Source: Cloacibacillus sp.
Lineage (GTDB): Bacteria > Synergistota > Synergistia > Synergistales > Synergistaceae
Assembly: GCA_036655895.1 (NCBI GenBank)
Contig: JAVVPF010000001.1
Span: 124,001 to 188,000 of the forward strand
Direction of reading: 5' to 3'
DNA: 64,000 bases
The notes beneath the pieces are model-generated. The model saw only the letters and a list, made by a program, of their open reading frames with translations, did no database searches and was not told the DNA's origin. Shown piece after piece: positions 16,749-25,754 of the stretch. The first letter of the stretch is position 1. Each line of letters starts with the position of its first letter. Position numbers and translations under genes: made by a program.

Positions 16749-17822
16749 CTACATCATGTAACGGTTGAAGCTCTCGATGTCATAGGCGCGCGCAAGCGCG
16801 TCACGGCGGCTGACGATGCCGCTTTTGCAAAGCCGTGAAAGGTCTTGGTCCATAGTGTGCATACCAAGCGCCGCACCGGTCTGGATGACGTTCTTTATCT
16901 GCGAAGTCTTCCCCTCGCGGATGTAATTGTTTACGGCGTTCGTCGCCACCAAAAATTCCGTGGCGATGGTGCGTCCCGTCGTGCCCGAAAGCGGCACTAG
17001 CTGCTGAGAGAGCACGCCAAGAAGCATAGAGGCGAGCTGTATGCGTATCTGCTGCTGCTGATAGGGCGGGAATACGTCGACGACGCGGTCAACGCTCTGC
17101 GCCGCGTCCCGTGTATGCAGCGTGGCAAGCACAAGATGTCCAGTCTCCGCCGCCGTCACAGCGGCCGATATCGTCTCAAGGTCTCTAAGTTCGCCTATCA
17201 TCAGCACGTCCGGGTCTTCGCGCATCGCGCGGCGCAGCGCCTCGGAAAAAGATTTCGTATCGCTGCCTATCTCGCGCTGGTGTATCAGCGCCAGCTCCGA
17301 ATTGTAGAGATATTCAATAGGGTCCTCCACCGTTATCAGGTGCAGCGAGCGCGTCATATTTATCTCCTGTATCATAGCGGCAAGCGTCGTTGACTTACCG
17401 GAGCCTGTAGGCCCTGTCACAAGGAAGAGGCCGCTGTTCTTCTGCGCTATTTTTTTAAGCTCTTCCGGCAGGCTAAGCTGCTTTATCGTCCTTATGTTCG
17501 TAGTGATGGCGCGAAGCGCAAGCGCAGGGTGTCCCTTTTCAAAGAAAAGATTGGCTCGAAAGCGCTGCTCGCCGCTGCCGATATTCATGCCGAAGCTGAA
17601 ATCGAACTCGCGCTCCTCGTTGAAGCGCGCGAACTGGTCGTTCGTAAGCAGCTCTTCAATGACGAAGCGCATATCCTCGTCAGTCAAATCGGTGTGCTCC
17701 GGCAGACGCACAAGCTGGCCGTCTATGCGCAGCATAGGCGCGGAGCCGACGCTCATGTGGATGTCGCTTGCATTGTTATGGATAGCGTTTACAAGGATGT
17801 CCTGGAACAGAAAATTAGGCAT
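16749..17822 (-). CDS. pilT: Type IV pilus retraction ATPase PilT
   Basis: 357 residues. Walker A is GPTGSGKSTTL; the Asp box VEDPIEY and Walker B region DPDVLMIGELRD follow, with His-box ETGHLVLATLHT. AVNNYIREGKTSQI corresponds to the PilT AIRNLIREGK signature, separating it from PilB. Retracts pili by disassembling pilin. ATG with AAGGAG upstream, 15 bases after pilB. Confidence 0.96.
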   Translation of the reverse strand: MPNFLFQDILVNAIHNNASDIHMSVGSAPMLRIDGQLVRLPEHTDLTDEDMRFVIEELLTNDQFARFNEEREFDFSFGMNIGSGEQRFRANLFFEKGHPALALRAITTNIRTIKQLSLPEELKKIAQKNSGLFLVTGPTGSGKSTTLAAMIQEINMTRSLHLITVEDPIEYLYNSELALIHQREIGSDTKSFSEALRRAMREDPDVLMIGELRDLETISAAVTAAETGHLVLATLHTRDAAQSVDRVVDVFPPYQQQQIRIQLASMLLGVLSQQLVPLSGTTGRTIATEFLVATNAVNNYIREGKTSQIKNVIQTGAALGMHTMDQDLSRLCKSGIVSRRDALARAYDIESFNRYMM

Positions 17823-17837
17823 AACGGCAGCTCCTTA

Positions 17838-19556
17838 TCAATCAATAAGCGTAGTGTAAAGCATCTCTTCCACGCTGGTGACGCCCTCTTCGACCTTCCT
17901 GCGCGCGTCCTCGCGCAGCGTAAGCATTCCGTTCTTTATGGCCTGCGTGCGAAGCTCCTGCTCCGAAGCGCCGTCGTTTACCATCTTTTTCAGCGTATGG
18001 TCTATCGGCATTATCTCAGAGATGACCGTGCGTCCTTTATATCCGGTGAAGCGGCATTCCGCGCAGCCCTTCGGCGTATAGACGGGAGTTCCCTCCGGTA
18101 TGCCCGAATCCTTAGATTCAAGCTCCGTCACAAAGCTCCTCTGACGGCACGACGGACAGAGTTTTTTCACAAGCCTCTGCGCCACCACGGCGCGCAGCGA
18201 CGATGAGAGCAGAAAGCGCGGAACTCCCATGTCAACGAGCCTGTTTATGGAGGTCGGCGCGTCGTTAGTATGCAGCGTGCTCAGCACGAGATGTCCCGTG
18301 AGCGCCGCGCGCACGGCAAGCTCCGCCGTCTCCGTGTCGCGGATCTCTCCCACCATTATTATGTCGGGGTCCTGACGCAGTATCGAGCGCATGGCGCTGC
18401 CGAAGGTGAGGCCGATCTTTTCGTTGATCTGTATCTGCGTGATGCCGCCGATAGTGTATTCTACAGGGTCTTCCAGAGTGATGATGTTCTTCGTAGGTTC
18501 GTTCAAAAGTTCGAGCAGCGAATAGAGCGTAGTCGACTTACCGGAGCCTGTAGGCCCCGTCACCAGCACGATGCCGTTTGAGGCGCCTATCGCGCTCTTA
18601 AGCAGCGTCTGCTGCTCTTTGCCGAAGCCGAGCTTGTCTATGCCGATGCGTCCGCTGTTTTGGTCAAGAAGCCTCAAAACGGCCTTCTCGCCGAAAATCG
18701 ACGGCAGAGTCGAAACGCGCAGGTCGATGCGCGAGCCTGCGACCTTTATCAAAATGCGTCCGTCCTGCGGGCGGCGCTTCTCCGCTATGTCCATGCCGGA
18801 AAGTATTTTGATGCGCGCGACCAGCGGCTGGTGCAGATTGCTGGGTATCTCGAGATTGCTGAAAAGCGAGCCGTCTATGCGGAAACGCACGCGCGTCATG
18901 TTTTCCGCGGGCTCAATGTGTATGTCGGAGGCCTTCTCGCGCACCGCCTGTTCGAGTATGCTGTTCACGAGGCGCACGACGGGAGCCGCGTCCGCCGAGA
19001 TGTTCGTCACGTCCTGCGCGGTGGTCTGCGAGACGGTCACGATGTCTGGCGTCTTCGCGGAATCTCCCTCCTGCTTCATGACGTCCTTCATTGCGTCGTT
19101 GACGCTCGTCTGCACCCTGTAATAGCTGACGAGAGCCTTGTGGATGTCCGTAGCCGTCGCCACGCGTATCTCTAACTCCCTGTTCGTCAGAAGATAAAGT
19201 TCGTCTACAGCGTATGTGTCCATAGGGTCGGACATCGCGACGACTATTTTGTCGTCGCCTTGCAGCGATATGGGCAGTATGTTGAGCCGCGATGCGACAT
19301 TTTCTGGAACGGCCGCCAAAGCCTCCTGCTGCGGGCGCACGTTGACGAGCGATACGAAATCCAGGTCAAGCTGCGTGCAGAGCGCCTCCGCCAGGTGGTT
19401 CTCCGTCAGATAGCCGTCCTTTATCAATATCTCGCCAAGGCGCAGATGCGAAGCCTTTTGTTCTTTTAGCGCCGATTCCAGATTTCCAGCGGAGATGACG
19501 CCAGCGTTTATCAGCAGTTCGCCAAGGCGTACGACCTTGATTGGCTGATGCGGCAT
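17838..19556 (-). CDS. pilB: Type IV pilus assembly ATPase PilB
   Basis: 572 residues. The N-terminal GspE_N domain (LGELLINAGVIS, HLRLGEILIKDGYLT) precedes the ATPase core with GPTGSGKSTTLYSLL, LEDPVEY, RQDPDIIMVGEIRD and TGHLVLSTLHTND. Four zinc Cys follow (LCPSCRQ and GCAECRFTGYKGR), diagnostic for PilB/GspE rather than PilT. Drives pilus extension with PilC. Starts two bases after the secretin stop. Confidence 0.96.
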   Translation of the reverse strand: MPHQPIKVVRLGELLINAGVISAGNLESALKEQKASHLRLGEILIKDGYLTENHLAEALCTQLDLDFVSLVNVRPQQEALAAVPENVASRLNILPISLQGDDKIVVAMSDPMDTYAVDELYLLTNRELEIRVATATDIHKALVSYYRVQTSVNDAMKDVMKQEGDSAKTPDIVTVSQTTAQDVTNISADAAPVVRLVNSILEQAVREKASDIHIEPAENMTRVRFRIDGSLFSNLEIPSNLHQPLVARIKILSGMDIAEKRRPQDGRILIKVAGSRIDLRVSTLPSIFGEKAVLRLLDQNSGRIGIDKLGFGKEQQTLLKSAIGASNGIVLVTGPTGSGKSTTLYSLLELLNEPTKNIITLEDPVEYTIGGITQIQINEKIGLTFGSAMRSILRQDPDIIMVGEIRDTETAELAVRAALTGHLVLSTLHTNDAPTSINRLVDMGVPRFLLSSSLRAVVAQRLVKKLCPSCRQRSFVTELESKDSGIPEGTPVYTPKGCAECRFTGYKGRTVISEIMPIDHTLKKMVNDGASEQELRTQAIKNGMLTLREDARRKVEEGVTSVEEMLYTTLID

Positions 19557-19558
19557 AG

Positions 19559-21421
19559 CTATAGCCCGCCTGACTGGTACAGGCCGACCTTCGGCATGTC
19601 GATCACCTCTGCCGCTCCGGTCGGGATGTCAAGTATATATGGGATGGCGATAAAGGCCATCTGAGATTTTGAATGTTTCGTAGTGCTGTTCTTAAAGAGG
19701 TTGCCGAGGAGCGGTATATAGCCGAGTATAGGCACGCGCGAGACGTTCTTTGTTTTGTTTTCCTGATAGAGGCCGCCTATGACGAAAAGCTCGCTGTTGC
19801 GCACGCGTACCTGCGTCTCCACCTCGCGCTTTGTCGTCTCCGGCGCTTCGGAGGTGCCCGACTGCCGGAAGGCGACTATCTCGCCCGTCGATATCTTCAT
19901 TTTTATAGTAATGAAGCCGTCGCGCCCCATTATCGGCGTAAATTCGAGGGTAGGCCCCGTCTCCTGATTTGTGAACTCGGGGTTGCCGTTTTCATCGACG
20001 CCCGACTGATAGAGGTAGTTGTGCGTCAGCTTCACAGTGGCCTTCTGCCCGTCAAGCGCCACGACGGAGGGAGAGGCAAGGATCTTGCCCTTGTTGTCCG
20101 ACTCCATGAGGCGCAGGCCGGCGTCCAGCATCTTCATGGCGGGGTCTATAACGTTCGCCGGGAAGGTAGAGTCTGTGCCGCCGCCTATCATCGGCAGCTC
20201 GCCCTGCGTCGTCGTGCCCACTGGGTCGACGTTCGGCTTTATCAGTCCGTTGCCGTAGGTATAACGGCTGCCAAGGCCCGTCGCGCCGTAGGTGAATATC
20301 CAACCGCGATAGACCGCGGCTATCATTGATTCAATGTCCTGCTGCGCGCCGTCGCTTATCTCAACGAGCCGCGCCTCTATCATTACCTGCTTTCCCGGGT
20401 GGTCGATACGGTTCATCAGCGTCTCTATCCGGCTGTGCTGCTCAGGCGAGGCTGTAACGTAAAGGCAGCGGAGCCTGTCGTCTACGACGGGCGGCTTTGC
20501 GAGCGGCACAAGCCCCATGATGATTGCAGGCAGCTTCGCCGTGTCGGCGTAGGCCACTTTGTACTGGCGCGTCTGGTTCTGTCCAAGCGTCTTTCCGATG
20601 CTGTCCGCTGTGCCGACCACCAGCGTCTTTCCCATGAAGGAATAGGCCAAGTCGTTCATGCGCAGCATATACGAGAAGACCTCGTTGAACGGCGTCTTTT
20701 TGAACGAGAAGGTCATCGGCGTCTCAGGAACTGTGGAGTCGATCACGAGATTCAGATTGCGAAGCTGCGCGAGCATCCTAAGCACCTCGCGCACGGAGAC
20801 GTCGCGTAGTTCAAGCGTCACTGGCGCGGAGATGGCAAGCGGGTCGCCGTATGGCTTCGGCCTTGCGGGCGGCATGAGCGGAGGCGGAGTGATGCCCGTA
20901 GCTGGCGCGTCAAGCTGTATGCGCAGCCTGTTTGAGCCTTCCATGCCGGAGATCTCTTTTACAACCAGCGGCTTCGGGCCTATGATGTTCAGCGTGATGC
21001 CCTTTTTATCGTTAGAGGTGACGATTATCTGCTCCACAAGCGGCAGGTCGTACTTCTGCATCCACTGTTCGCTTTTTTTAAGGTCGATGCGCAGAACGTC
21101 CCATTCAAAATCGCCCCACCAATCCTGTTTGTCGGTGTCCTGCGGAAAGCGGATGTTGCTCCAGGCAAGCGCCGCCGCGTTGTTAGACTCTACCGCCTCC
21201 GGGTGTGATATTTTTACGCCGCGCAGTTCAAGTATCACCTGATTTGCGCCGTTTTGTGAAATGTGTAGGCCCTCGATGCGCGGCTCCAAGTTTTTCAGCT
21301 TGCGCGCCTGAGTCTCCGTAGCCTGCGCGCAGCCGCAAAACAGCACGGACGAGGCGATAAAGGCCGTAATCAGATAAAAAAAGATATTTATAATTCTGTG
21401 CGGTATTTTTTGTTTGCCCAC
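19559..21421 (-). CDS. pilQ: Type IV pilus outer-membrane secretin PilQ
   Basis: 620 residues starting with GTG 21421, AGGAG ten bases upstream, overlapping the PilP-like gene by 34 bases. A signal peptide (hydrophobic FFYLITAFIASSVLFCGCAQA) is followed by an AMIN-like region (about 45-175). N0/STN and N1 domains follow (LRDVSVREVLRMLAQ, then SRIETLMNRID). The secretin barrel carries the signature VPILGYIPLLGNLFKN. Forms the outer-membrane pore through which the pilus passes; shows the cell is diderm. Confidence 0.94.
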   Translation of the reverse strand: MGKQKIPHRIINIFFYLITAFIASSVLFCGCAQATETQARKLKNLEPRIEGLHISQNGANQVILELRGVKISHPEAVESNNAAALAWSNIRFPQDTDKQDWWGDFEWDVLRIDLKKSEQWMQKYDLPLVEQIIVTSNDKKGITLNIIGPKPLVVKEISGMEGSNRLRIQLDAPATGITPPPLMPPARPKPYGDPLAISAPVTLELRDVSVREVLRMLAQLRNLNLVIDSTVPETPMTFSFKKTPFNEVFSYMLRMNDLAYSFMGKTLVVGTADSIGKTLGQNQTRQYKVAYADTAKLPAIIMGLVPLAKPPVVDDRLRCLYVTASPEQHSRIETLMNRIDHPGKQVMIEARLVEISDGAQQDIESMIAAVYRGWIFTYGATGLGSRYTYGNGLIKPNVDPVGTTTQGELPMIGGGTDSTFPANVIDPAMKMLDAGLRLMESDNKGKILASPSVVALDGQKATVKLTHNYLYQSGVDENGNPEFTNQETGPTLEFTPIMGRDGFITIKMKISTGEIVAFRQSGTSEAPETTKREVETQVRVRNSELFVIGGLYQENKTKNVSRVPILGYIPLLGNLFKNSTTKHSKSQMAFIAIPYILDIPTGAAEVIDMPKVGLYQSGGL

Positions 21422-22011
21422 TGCCAGCTCACTCCTTTCGGATCTATAGAAAGAATTTTTCCTTTGCCTCCGCCGAACGACGCGCCCTGCTGCAATATCT
21501 GGCCCGCCTCTTCGCCGTCGATGTCAAGCGTGCAGACGGATTTTTCTCCCAGCACGATGAGCGCCTTTATCTTGACAGTCGGGATAAAATCGGGAACGCT
21601 CGTCTCCGATGCCGACTTTGGAGGCGGCGTCACCTGCGCTATCGGCGACCGCCCCACTGAGTCCTCTAAAGCCGCAAGCTCCGGCGACTGCTCGCGCAGA
21701 GTGACAAACGCGTCGTATTTTGCGTTCAGCGACTCCGCCCGTTTTTTGACCTCGACGTTCATCCGGGGCAACCCCTCGTGCGCGGGCTTTTCAAAGCCAA
21801 GATTGATGATGTTCGTAAAATTGTAAAAGGTATAGACCGAGGCCGCACCCATGACGAGAATTGCCGCCGTCGAGATATAGCTCTTTTTTTTGTCCTCCGG
21901 CGACATAGCGGCGGCGCGGCTGTTTAGGCTCCGCATAAATCCGCTCGCGCTTATAGATTTCATATTTTTTAAAGACGGCAGATGCAGCCCTTTGAGATCA
22001 AACTTCTTCAT
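21388..22011 (-). CDS. Type IV pilus inner-membrane lipoprotein-position protein (PilP-like)
   Basis: 207 residues with one hydrophobic segment near residues 47-66 (STAAILVMGAASVYTFYNF). A linker containing QVTPPPKSA follows, then a small C-terminal beta domain (VKIKALIVLGEKSVCTLDIDGEEAGQI and ISIDPKGVSWQWANKKY). Its place between pilO and pilQ and its architecture match PilP/GspC, which ties the inner-membrane complex to the secretin. There is no lipobox, unlike proteobacterial PilP, so assignment rests on position and shape. Confidence 0.7.
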   Translation of the reverse strand: MKKFDLKGLHLPSLKNMKSISASGFMRSLNSRAAAMSPEDKKKSYISTAAILVMGAASVYTFYNFTNIINLGFEKPAHEGLPRMNVEVKKRAESLNAKYDAFVTLREQSPELAALEDSVGRSPIAQVTPPPKSASETSVPDFIPTVKIKALIVLGEKSVCTLDIDGEEAGQILQQGASFGGGKGKILSIDPKGVSWQWANKKYRTEL

Positions 22012-22547
22012 TTCGCCGCCCCCACAGCCGCCGCAGCGGGCGGGCTCACCATCGCGGAGACGGTGAATCCATATTTTACTTCGTTGTTCGTCATGCCTTC
22101 GATGGACAGCTCCGTGACGCGCATCATATAGGAGCCCTGCCGCAGCGAGGCGAGCAGATGCAGCAGCTGATTGTAGTTCGCGACGCCTGCTACCTTAAAA
22201 GAGGTGTTCTGTTCCGTCTCCTCCGCCTTTGTCACGTCCGCGTCGTCAAAGCTCTGCGAAGAAAGCAGCCCAAGCAGAACGGAATAAAATTTATTCGGCG
22301 ACTCAACCGGGCCAGGCAGCCCCTTGTCGTCTATCTTAACAAGCGACTTGTACTGGAGGACGGCGTCTGCGCGCGACTCCATAGCCGCCCGCTGCACCTG
22401 CGCCTCCTGATATGAAAGGTCAAGCTGCTGATAGGCGGAGGCCAGCTTCTGCATCAGGATAAACTGCAAAGCCACCGCGAAAACAACCGCGGCTCCAGCC
22501 GCCATCAGATGGGCGCGCTTCATCTCTGTGATGTCAAAACTTCTCAT
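22008..22547 (-). CDS. pilO: Type IV pilus alignment protein PilO-like
   Basis: 179 residues: short cytoplasmic N terminus, one membrane helix (AHLMAAGAAVVFAVALQFIL), coiled-coil to about residue 65, then a ferredoxin-like periplasmic fold (SFKVAGVANYNQLLHLLASL). This is the PilO/GspM layout. Overlaps pilN by 4 bases and the PilP-like gene by 4 bases, so the set is translated as a unit. Confidence 0.8.
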   Translation of the reverse strand: MRSFDITEMKRAHLMAAGAAVVFAVALQFILMQKLASAYQQLDLSYQEAQVQRAAMESRADAVLQYKSLVKIDDKGLPGPVESPNKFYSVLLGLLSSQSFDDADVTKAEETEQNTSFKVAGVANYNQLLHLLASLRQGSYMMRVTELSIEGMTNNEVKYGFTVSAMVSPPAAAAVGAAK

Positions 22548-23212
22548 TGTGCGCCGCCGCCTTCCGTTTCGCCAGTCTTTTCGTTTTGTTCGGGCGCGGG
22601 CGCGCCATCTGTTTTCGGCGCGGCTTCCGCGGCCTTTTCAATACCGCCGTCTTTCAGCGCTTCGGCAAGAGGCTTAAGCTTCAGCTCAATGGAAAATGCG
22701 CGCAGCTTCACGCCGTTTCGCTGAGCCGCCGCGATGGTCGGCAAAGAGACGGAGGCGACCGTGGCCGCGGACAGCAGATCGTCGCCGAACTGCAATACCT
22801 CTTCGTCGGCGAAGGCGACGCCCTTGATGGTGGCCGCAGCCGCCGTCATAGTGAGCGATTCCACCACTACACCGTCAATAAGTTTGTTATTCAGCTCATA
22901 AAGAAATTCAACAGAGGGCACGTCGCCCAGCGAATAATCAAGCTTCGCCTCAATGGCCGCGCTCTGCTGCGAAAGACGTTCGTATTCCTTGTCCATCGCA
23001 GCCATCCGCTCGCCGTTTATCCGCATCGACTGCGCGATGTCGGCGCGCTCGCCAAGAATTGAATAAAATTTCCAGCAGGTCATAGAAAAAAGCAGCATAA
23101 AAGTAAGTGTAAAGACGGCGGCGAGAGAGAAAAGCAGATAATGCCTGCCGTTCTTTTCCTGTTCGGCGGCCGATTCCTGTTTGTTTATCCGAAGATCCAG
23201 CTTTACGACCAT
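22544..23212 (-). CDS. pilN: Type IV pilus alignment protein PilN-like
   Basis: 222 residues. The N-terminal KLDLRIN motif resembles the PilM-binding NLLP segment of PilN. One membrane helix (LLFSLAAVFTLTFMLLFSM) follows, then a coiled coil to about residue 90 and a periplasmic alpha-beta domain. An unusual Ala/Glu/Pro-rich tail covers the last 25 residues. Starts one base after pilM. Confidence 0.8.
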   Translation of the reverse strand: MVVKLDLRINKQESAAEQEKNGRHYLLFSLAAVFTLTFMLLFSMTCWKFYSILGERADIAQSMRINGERMAAMDKEYERLSQQSAAIEAKLDYSLGDVPSVEFLYELNNKLIDGVVVESLTMTAAAATIKGVAFADEEVLQFGDDLLSAATVASVSLPTIAAAQRNGVKLRAFSIELKLKPLAEALKDGGIEKAAEAAPKTDGAPAPEQNEKTGETEGGGAQ

Positions 23213-23213
23213 A

Positions 23214-24164
23214 TCATCTCATCGCCAATCCCAGCGCAATATCCCATTCACCGCTGTTTCTGAAATCAATGCCGTGTATCTTCATTGGGTCCACCTGCAT
23301 CACAGTGCCCATAGTGATGGAGTCCTTCATGAGGTCTCTTAAATAGGGCGTTGCGCCGGGGCCGAAAAGATAAAGCGACTTTGTGGAAAAGCCCCTGTTC
23401 TGCGAAAGCGCGAATTGCAGCGACGAACGAATGTCGCGCACGAACGAAAAGGCGTTGTCCCTGTATTCGTCAGAATCGGCGCCCTTTGCCATCGTCTCCG
23501 CCGGGAAGCCGAACGAAATGTTGCGGTAGAAGATGCCGTTGCCGTGCCACGAAAGGATGAGCACCGAACGCAGCTGCCCCGCGTAGACGAAGACGCAGGC
23601 GTCCTCTATCGGCACAGCCGGGCTTGCGGCCCGTTCAAGCGCAATCTGCGCCGGTTCAAGCGACAAGAGCCGAATGTTGTGCGCCGCCGCCCCTTTTGCT
23701 ATGTTGTCCAAAAGAGTGCGGCGCGCGGCGGCAGCGAGAAAGCGCTGTTCCGTCGTATCCTCCGTCAGCGGGTAATCTATCTCCGCGATGTCATAGACGC
23801 CGTCCCTCTCCGCGAAGGGAAAATAATTCTCAAAATCATAGCGAAAGGCCTGCTTTGCCTCCGGCAGCGTCATGCCCGGCATAGCGACTATGCGCAGCAG
23901 CGATTCAGTGATGGGGAGGGCGAAATTGACGGCGGTGTGGAATGATGAAATGGAGGAGGAGATATAACTGAAAATAAGGTCGAGATAGGCGCCGTTGTCC
24001 TCAAACGGGTCGTCGGAGTGCATATATCCCTCCGGTATCTTTTCCGTGACGGAATCGACGACGGTGTAGACGTCGTCCGCGCATTCAAGAGACAGATAAC
24101 GGAAAACGCCGCTGTCCAGCATGAGGCCGGCGGATATTTTTTTCTTCTTCAAAAAAAAGCCCAT
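23214..24164 (-). CDS. pilM: Type IV pilus actin-like protein PilM
   Basis: 316 residues of the FtsA/actin-like PilM type. It contains INFALPITESLLRIVAMPGM-like text (VNFALPITESLLRIVAMP), then EAKQAFRYDFENYFPF, the conserved PilM stretch. The phosphate-2-like VFVYAGQLRSVLIL and a late LYLFGPGATPYLRDL are also present. Sits on the cytoplasmic face and binds the PilN tail. First gene of the M-N-O-P-Q-B-T run; a TATAAT lies about 80 bases upstream. Confidence 0.85.
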   Translation of the reverse strand: MGFFLKKKKISAGLMLDSGVFRYLSLECADDVYTVVDSVTEKIPEGYMHSDDPFEDNGAYLDLIFSYISSSISSFHTAVNFALPITESLLRIVAMPGMTLPEAKQAFRYDFENYFPFAERDGVYDIAEIDYPLTEDTTEQRFLAAAARRTLLDNIAKGAAAHNIRLLSLEPAQIALERAASPAVPIEDACVFVYAGQLRSVLILSWHGNGIFYRNISFGFPAETMAKGADSDEYRDNAFSFVRDIRSSLQFALSQNRGFSTKSLYLFGPGATPYLRDLMKDSITMGTVMQVDPMKIHGIDFRNSGEWDIALGLAMR

Positions 24165-24241
24165 GAGACTCCCCCATCGACAAATATAAAGACTAGCAAC
24201 GGCACGACGTAAAGCAAAGAATACTTGCCGCCAGCGTAACC

Positions 24242-24247
24242 ATTATA
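24242..24247 (-). promoter_or_regulatory. Candidate -10 element upstream of pilM
   Basis: TATAAT on the minus strand in an AT-rich stretch 78 bases before pilM. No good -35 is visible. It would give pilM-T a transcript separate from the pilin genes. Confidence 0.35.
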
Positions 24248-24305
24248 TATTAAATCGCTGAAAAATATATAGCGAAAGTTTGTGAACGAGGGGGGTTATC
24301 ATTGT

Positions 24306-24354
24306 GGGAAGAGGTGTGGCCGCACCTCTTCCCGCAGCGGCCCTGTGCGGGGCC
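24306..24354. repeat. Two adjacent GC-rich hairpins between pilin-like gene and pilM
   Basis: An 11-bp perfect inverted repeat (24306-24316 with 24323-24333) lies beside a 5-bp GGCCC/GGGCC hairpin (24339-24354). No T tract follows on the minus strand, the direction of the genes. A T-rich run follows on the plus strand. May be an mRNA-stabilising or processing structure between the pilin and pilM transcripts. Confidence 0.6.
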
Positions 24355-24383
24355 AGCAGCTTTTGTTTTCTTATTTTTATTTT

Positions 24384-24905
24384 CTAAAACTGTGCGTTTG
24401 GGTTGTAGTTTGCCGTCTTTATCAGCATGTAGACATCTTTGCCGCCGGCGTAGTCGGGTTTTTTATTGGGGTCGGCCGTGGGCGCCGCGTAAAGCTTGTC
24501 TTTTTCCGCGAGGGCTTTCAGCGCCGCCGCTACCTTGTTGTCCGCCTTTGGGATGATCTCCGTCGCCGCTCCGTCGTACTTGACAAAGAGCGCGCCGCCG
24601 TCGTCCACCACGGAGAGGCCCGTCACGTCGATGTTTATCTTTGAGGCCGTCTGGCGCTGTATATCCTCAAGCGACCGCGGCCACGAGGCTGTGTCCGCAA
24701 AGTAGGCGTAGGTGCAGGCGCGCACGTTGCTCATATCCGCCGCTATCCTGTGCGCCTGCGCTACGGCGGTGGCGTTGTGCTCCGTGTTCATCAGAAAACC
24801 TGTCGTCAGCGCAATGACTACGATGAGTATCATAAAATGCTTCTGCGTCAATGCCTTTGAAATATCCTTTTCTTTTTTTGTTTCCTGTCTCTCGCTTTCG
24901 CTCAT
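24384..24905 (-). CDS. Pilin paralogue lacking a prepilin cleavage signal
   Basis: 173 residues from ATG 24905 (AGAGGA eight bases upstream); earlier in-frame starts lack ribosome sites. The N terminus is 29 polar residues (SESERQETKKEKDISKALT), then one membrane helix HFMILIVVIALTTGFLM. The soluble part parallels the major pilin: DMSNVRACTYAYFADTASWP against NMRNIKAATIMMYSDNDNKWP, and later IIPKADNKVAAALKALAEK. The Gly-Phe...Glu cleavage motif is absent, so it would stay in the inner membrane. Lies between pilA and pilM. Function unknown; a pilin chaperone or assembly factor is one reading. Confidence 0.72.
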   Translation of the reverse strand: MSESERQETKKEKDISKALTQKHFMILIVVIALTTGFLMNTEHNATAVAQAHRIAADMSNVRACTYAYFADTASWPRSLEDIQRQTASKINIDVTGLSVVDDGGALFVKYDGAATEIIPKADNKVAAALKALAEKDKLYAAPTADPNKKPDYAGGKDVYMLIKTANYNPNAQF

Positions 24906-25098
24906 CCTTCGCATCCTCTTTTCATTTATTTTCGCGGTACATAGATACGCGCCGAAGAGACGAAAAAATCCGCCTCCCTTTATGACTAAGGCAAAGCCTC
25001 TTGTCATTAAAAAGGATAGCGGATTATTAATTTGAAAGCGTTTGTAAGACTACGCTAATGGAGATAGGTGGAAAGACGGAAAACTGTTTTTTATCTCG

Positions 25099-25554
25099 TT
25101 ACTTAATATTCATGGAAGCTGTTGTGTCAGACACTGTTACACCACTACTCTCAAGCCCAGTAAGTTTTTCTGCAATATTCTTATCAATTTTCTCAGCCTT
25201 AATCGTAGCTTTTATTCCAGTTGTATCCGCTTTAGGGAAAGTTACAGAATAAGTAGCGCCTGTCGGCTTGCTGTCCAGATATTTTTCAATCGAATTAGGA
25301 GTAGTATCAATAGTATCACCAATCGCCTTGATATCATCCGATGGCCATTTATTATCATTATCAGAATACATCATGATTGTCGCGGCCTTGATATTTCTCA
25401 TATTTGAGAGAATCTTCGTAGCCTCAGCCTTGTCAGTCGCCGCGCCAGTTGACAGCATCATCATACCTGCGAGTATACCGATGATGATGATTACGATGAG
25501 AAGTTCAACGAGTGTAAAGCCCTTTTTGCGGTTCTTTTTGATTATTTTCTGCAT
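25099..25554 (-). CDS. pilA: Major type IV pilin PilA
   Basis: 151 residues from ATG 25554, with AAGGAGG eight bases upstream. The leader MQKIIKKNRKKG is followed by FTLVELLIVIIIIGILAGMM, a textbook class III signal with Glu at +5; the mature form is about 139 residues. The C-terminal region is Thr/Lys rich with no Cys pair, so no disulfide D-loop. The gene is AT-richer than its neighbours. A 190-base leader precedes it, consistent with high expression and post-transcriptional control. Confidence 0.92.
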   Translation of the reverse strand: MQKIIKKNRKKGFTLVELLIVIIIIGILAGMMMLSTGAATDKAEATKILSNMRNIKAATIMMYSDNDNKWPSDDIKAIGDTIDTTPNSIEKYLDSKPTGATYSVTFPKADTTGIKATIKAEKIDKNIAEKLTGLESSGVTVSDTTASMNIK

Positions 25555-25681
25555 TTCTAAATTTCCTCCTTGTATGTTTTTTAATAAAAGCCGATTCCGC
25601 CGCGCGTGCCCGCCCTGCATCGCACAAAGACGCCTCTTCGTGCCCCCTGGTATTGAAAAGGTCACAATATGCTTCCGGCAT
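25505..25681 (-). CDS. Possible upstream small ORF overlapping the pilA start
   Basis: A 58-codon ORF starting MPEAYCDLFN, three bases after a full AGGAGG (short spacing). It stops 50 bases inside pilA in another frame. Composition is unremarkable and no family is recognised. If translated it would run ribosomes across the pilA start. Equally, the AGGAGG may be chance or an RNA structure element. Confidence 0.25.
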   Translation of the reverse strand: MPEAYCDLFNTRGHEEASLCDAGRARAAESAFIKKHTRRKFRNAENNQKEPQKGLYTR

Positions 25682-25754
25682 ATTCCTCCTTCAATAATTA
25701 TGTATTAAACTTTCCTATGACGCAAAACGCCTTACGTGCTGCTCAAACGTCTCT

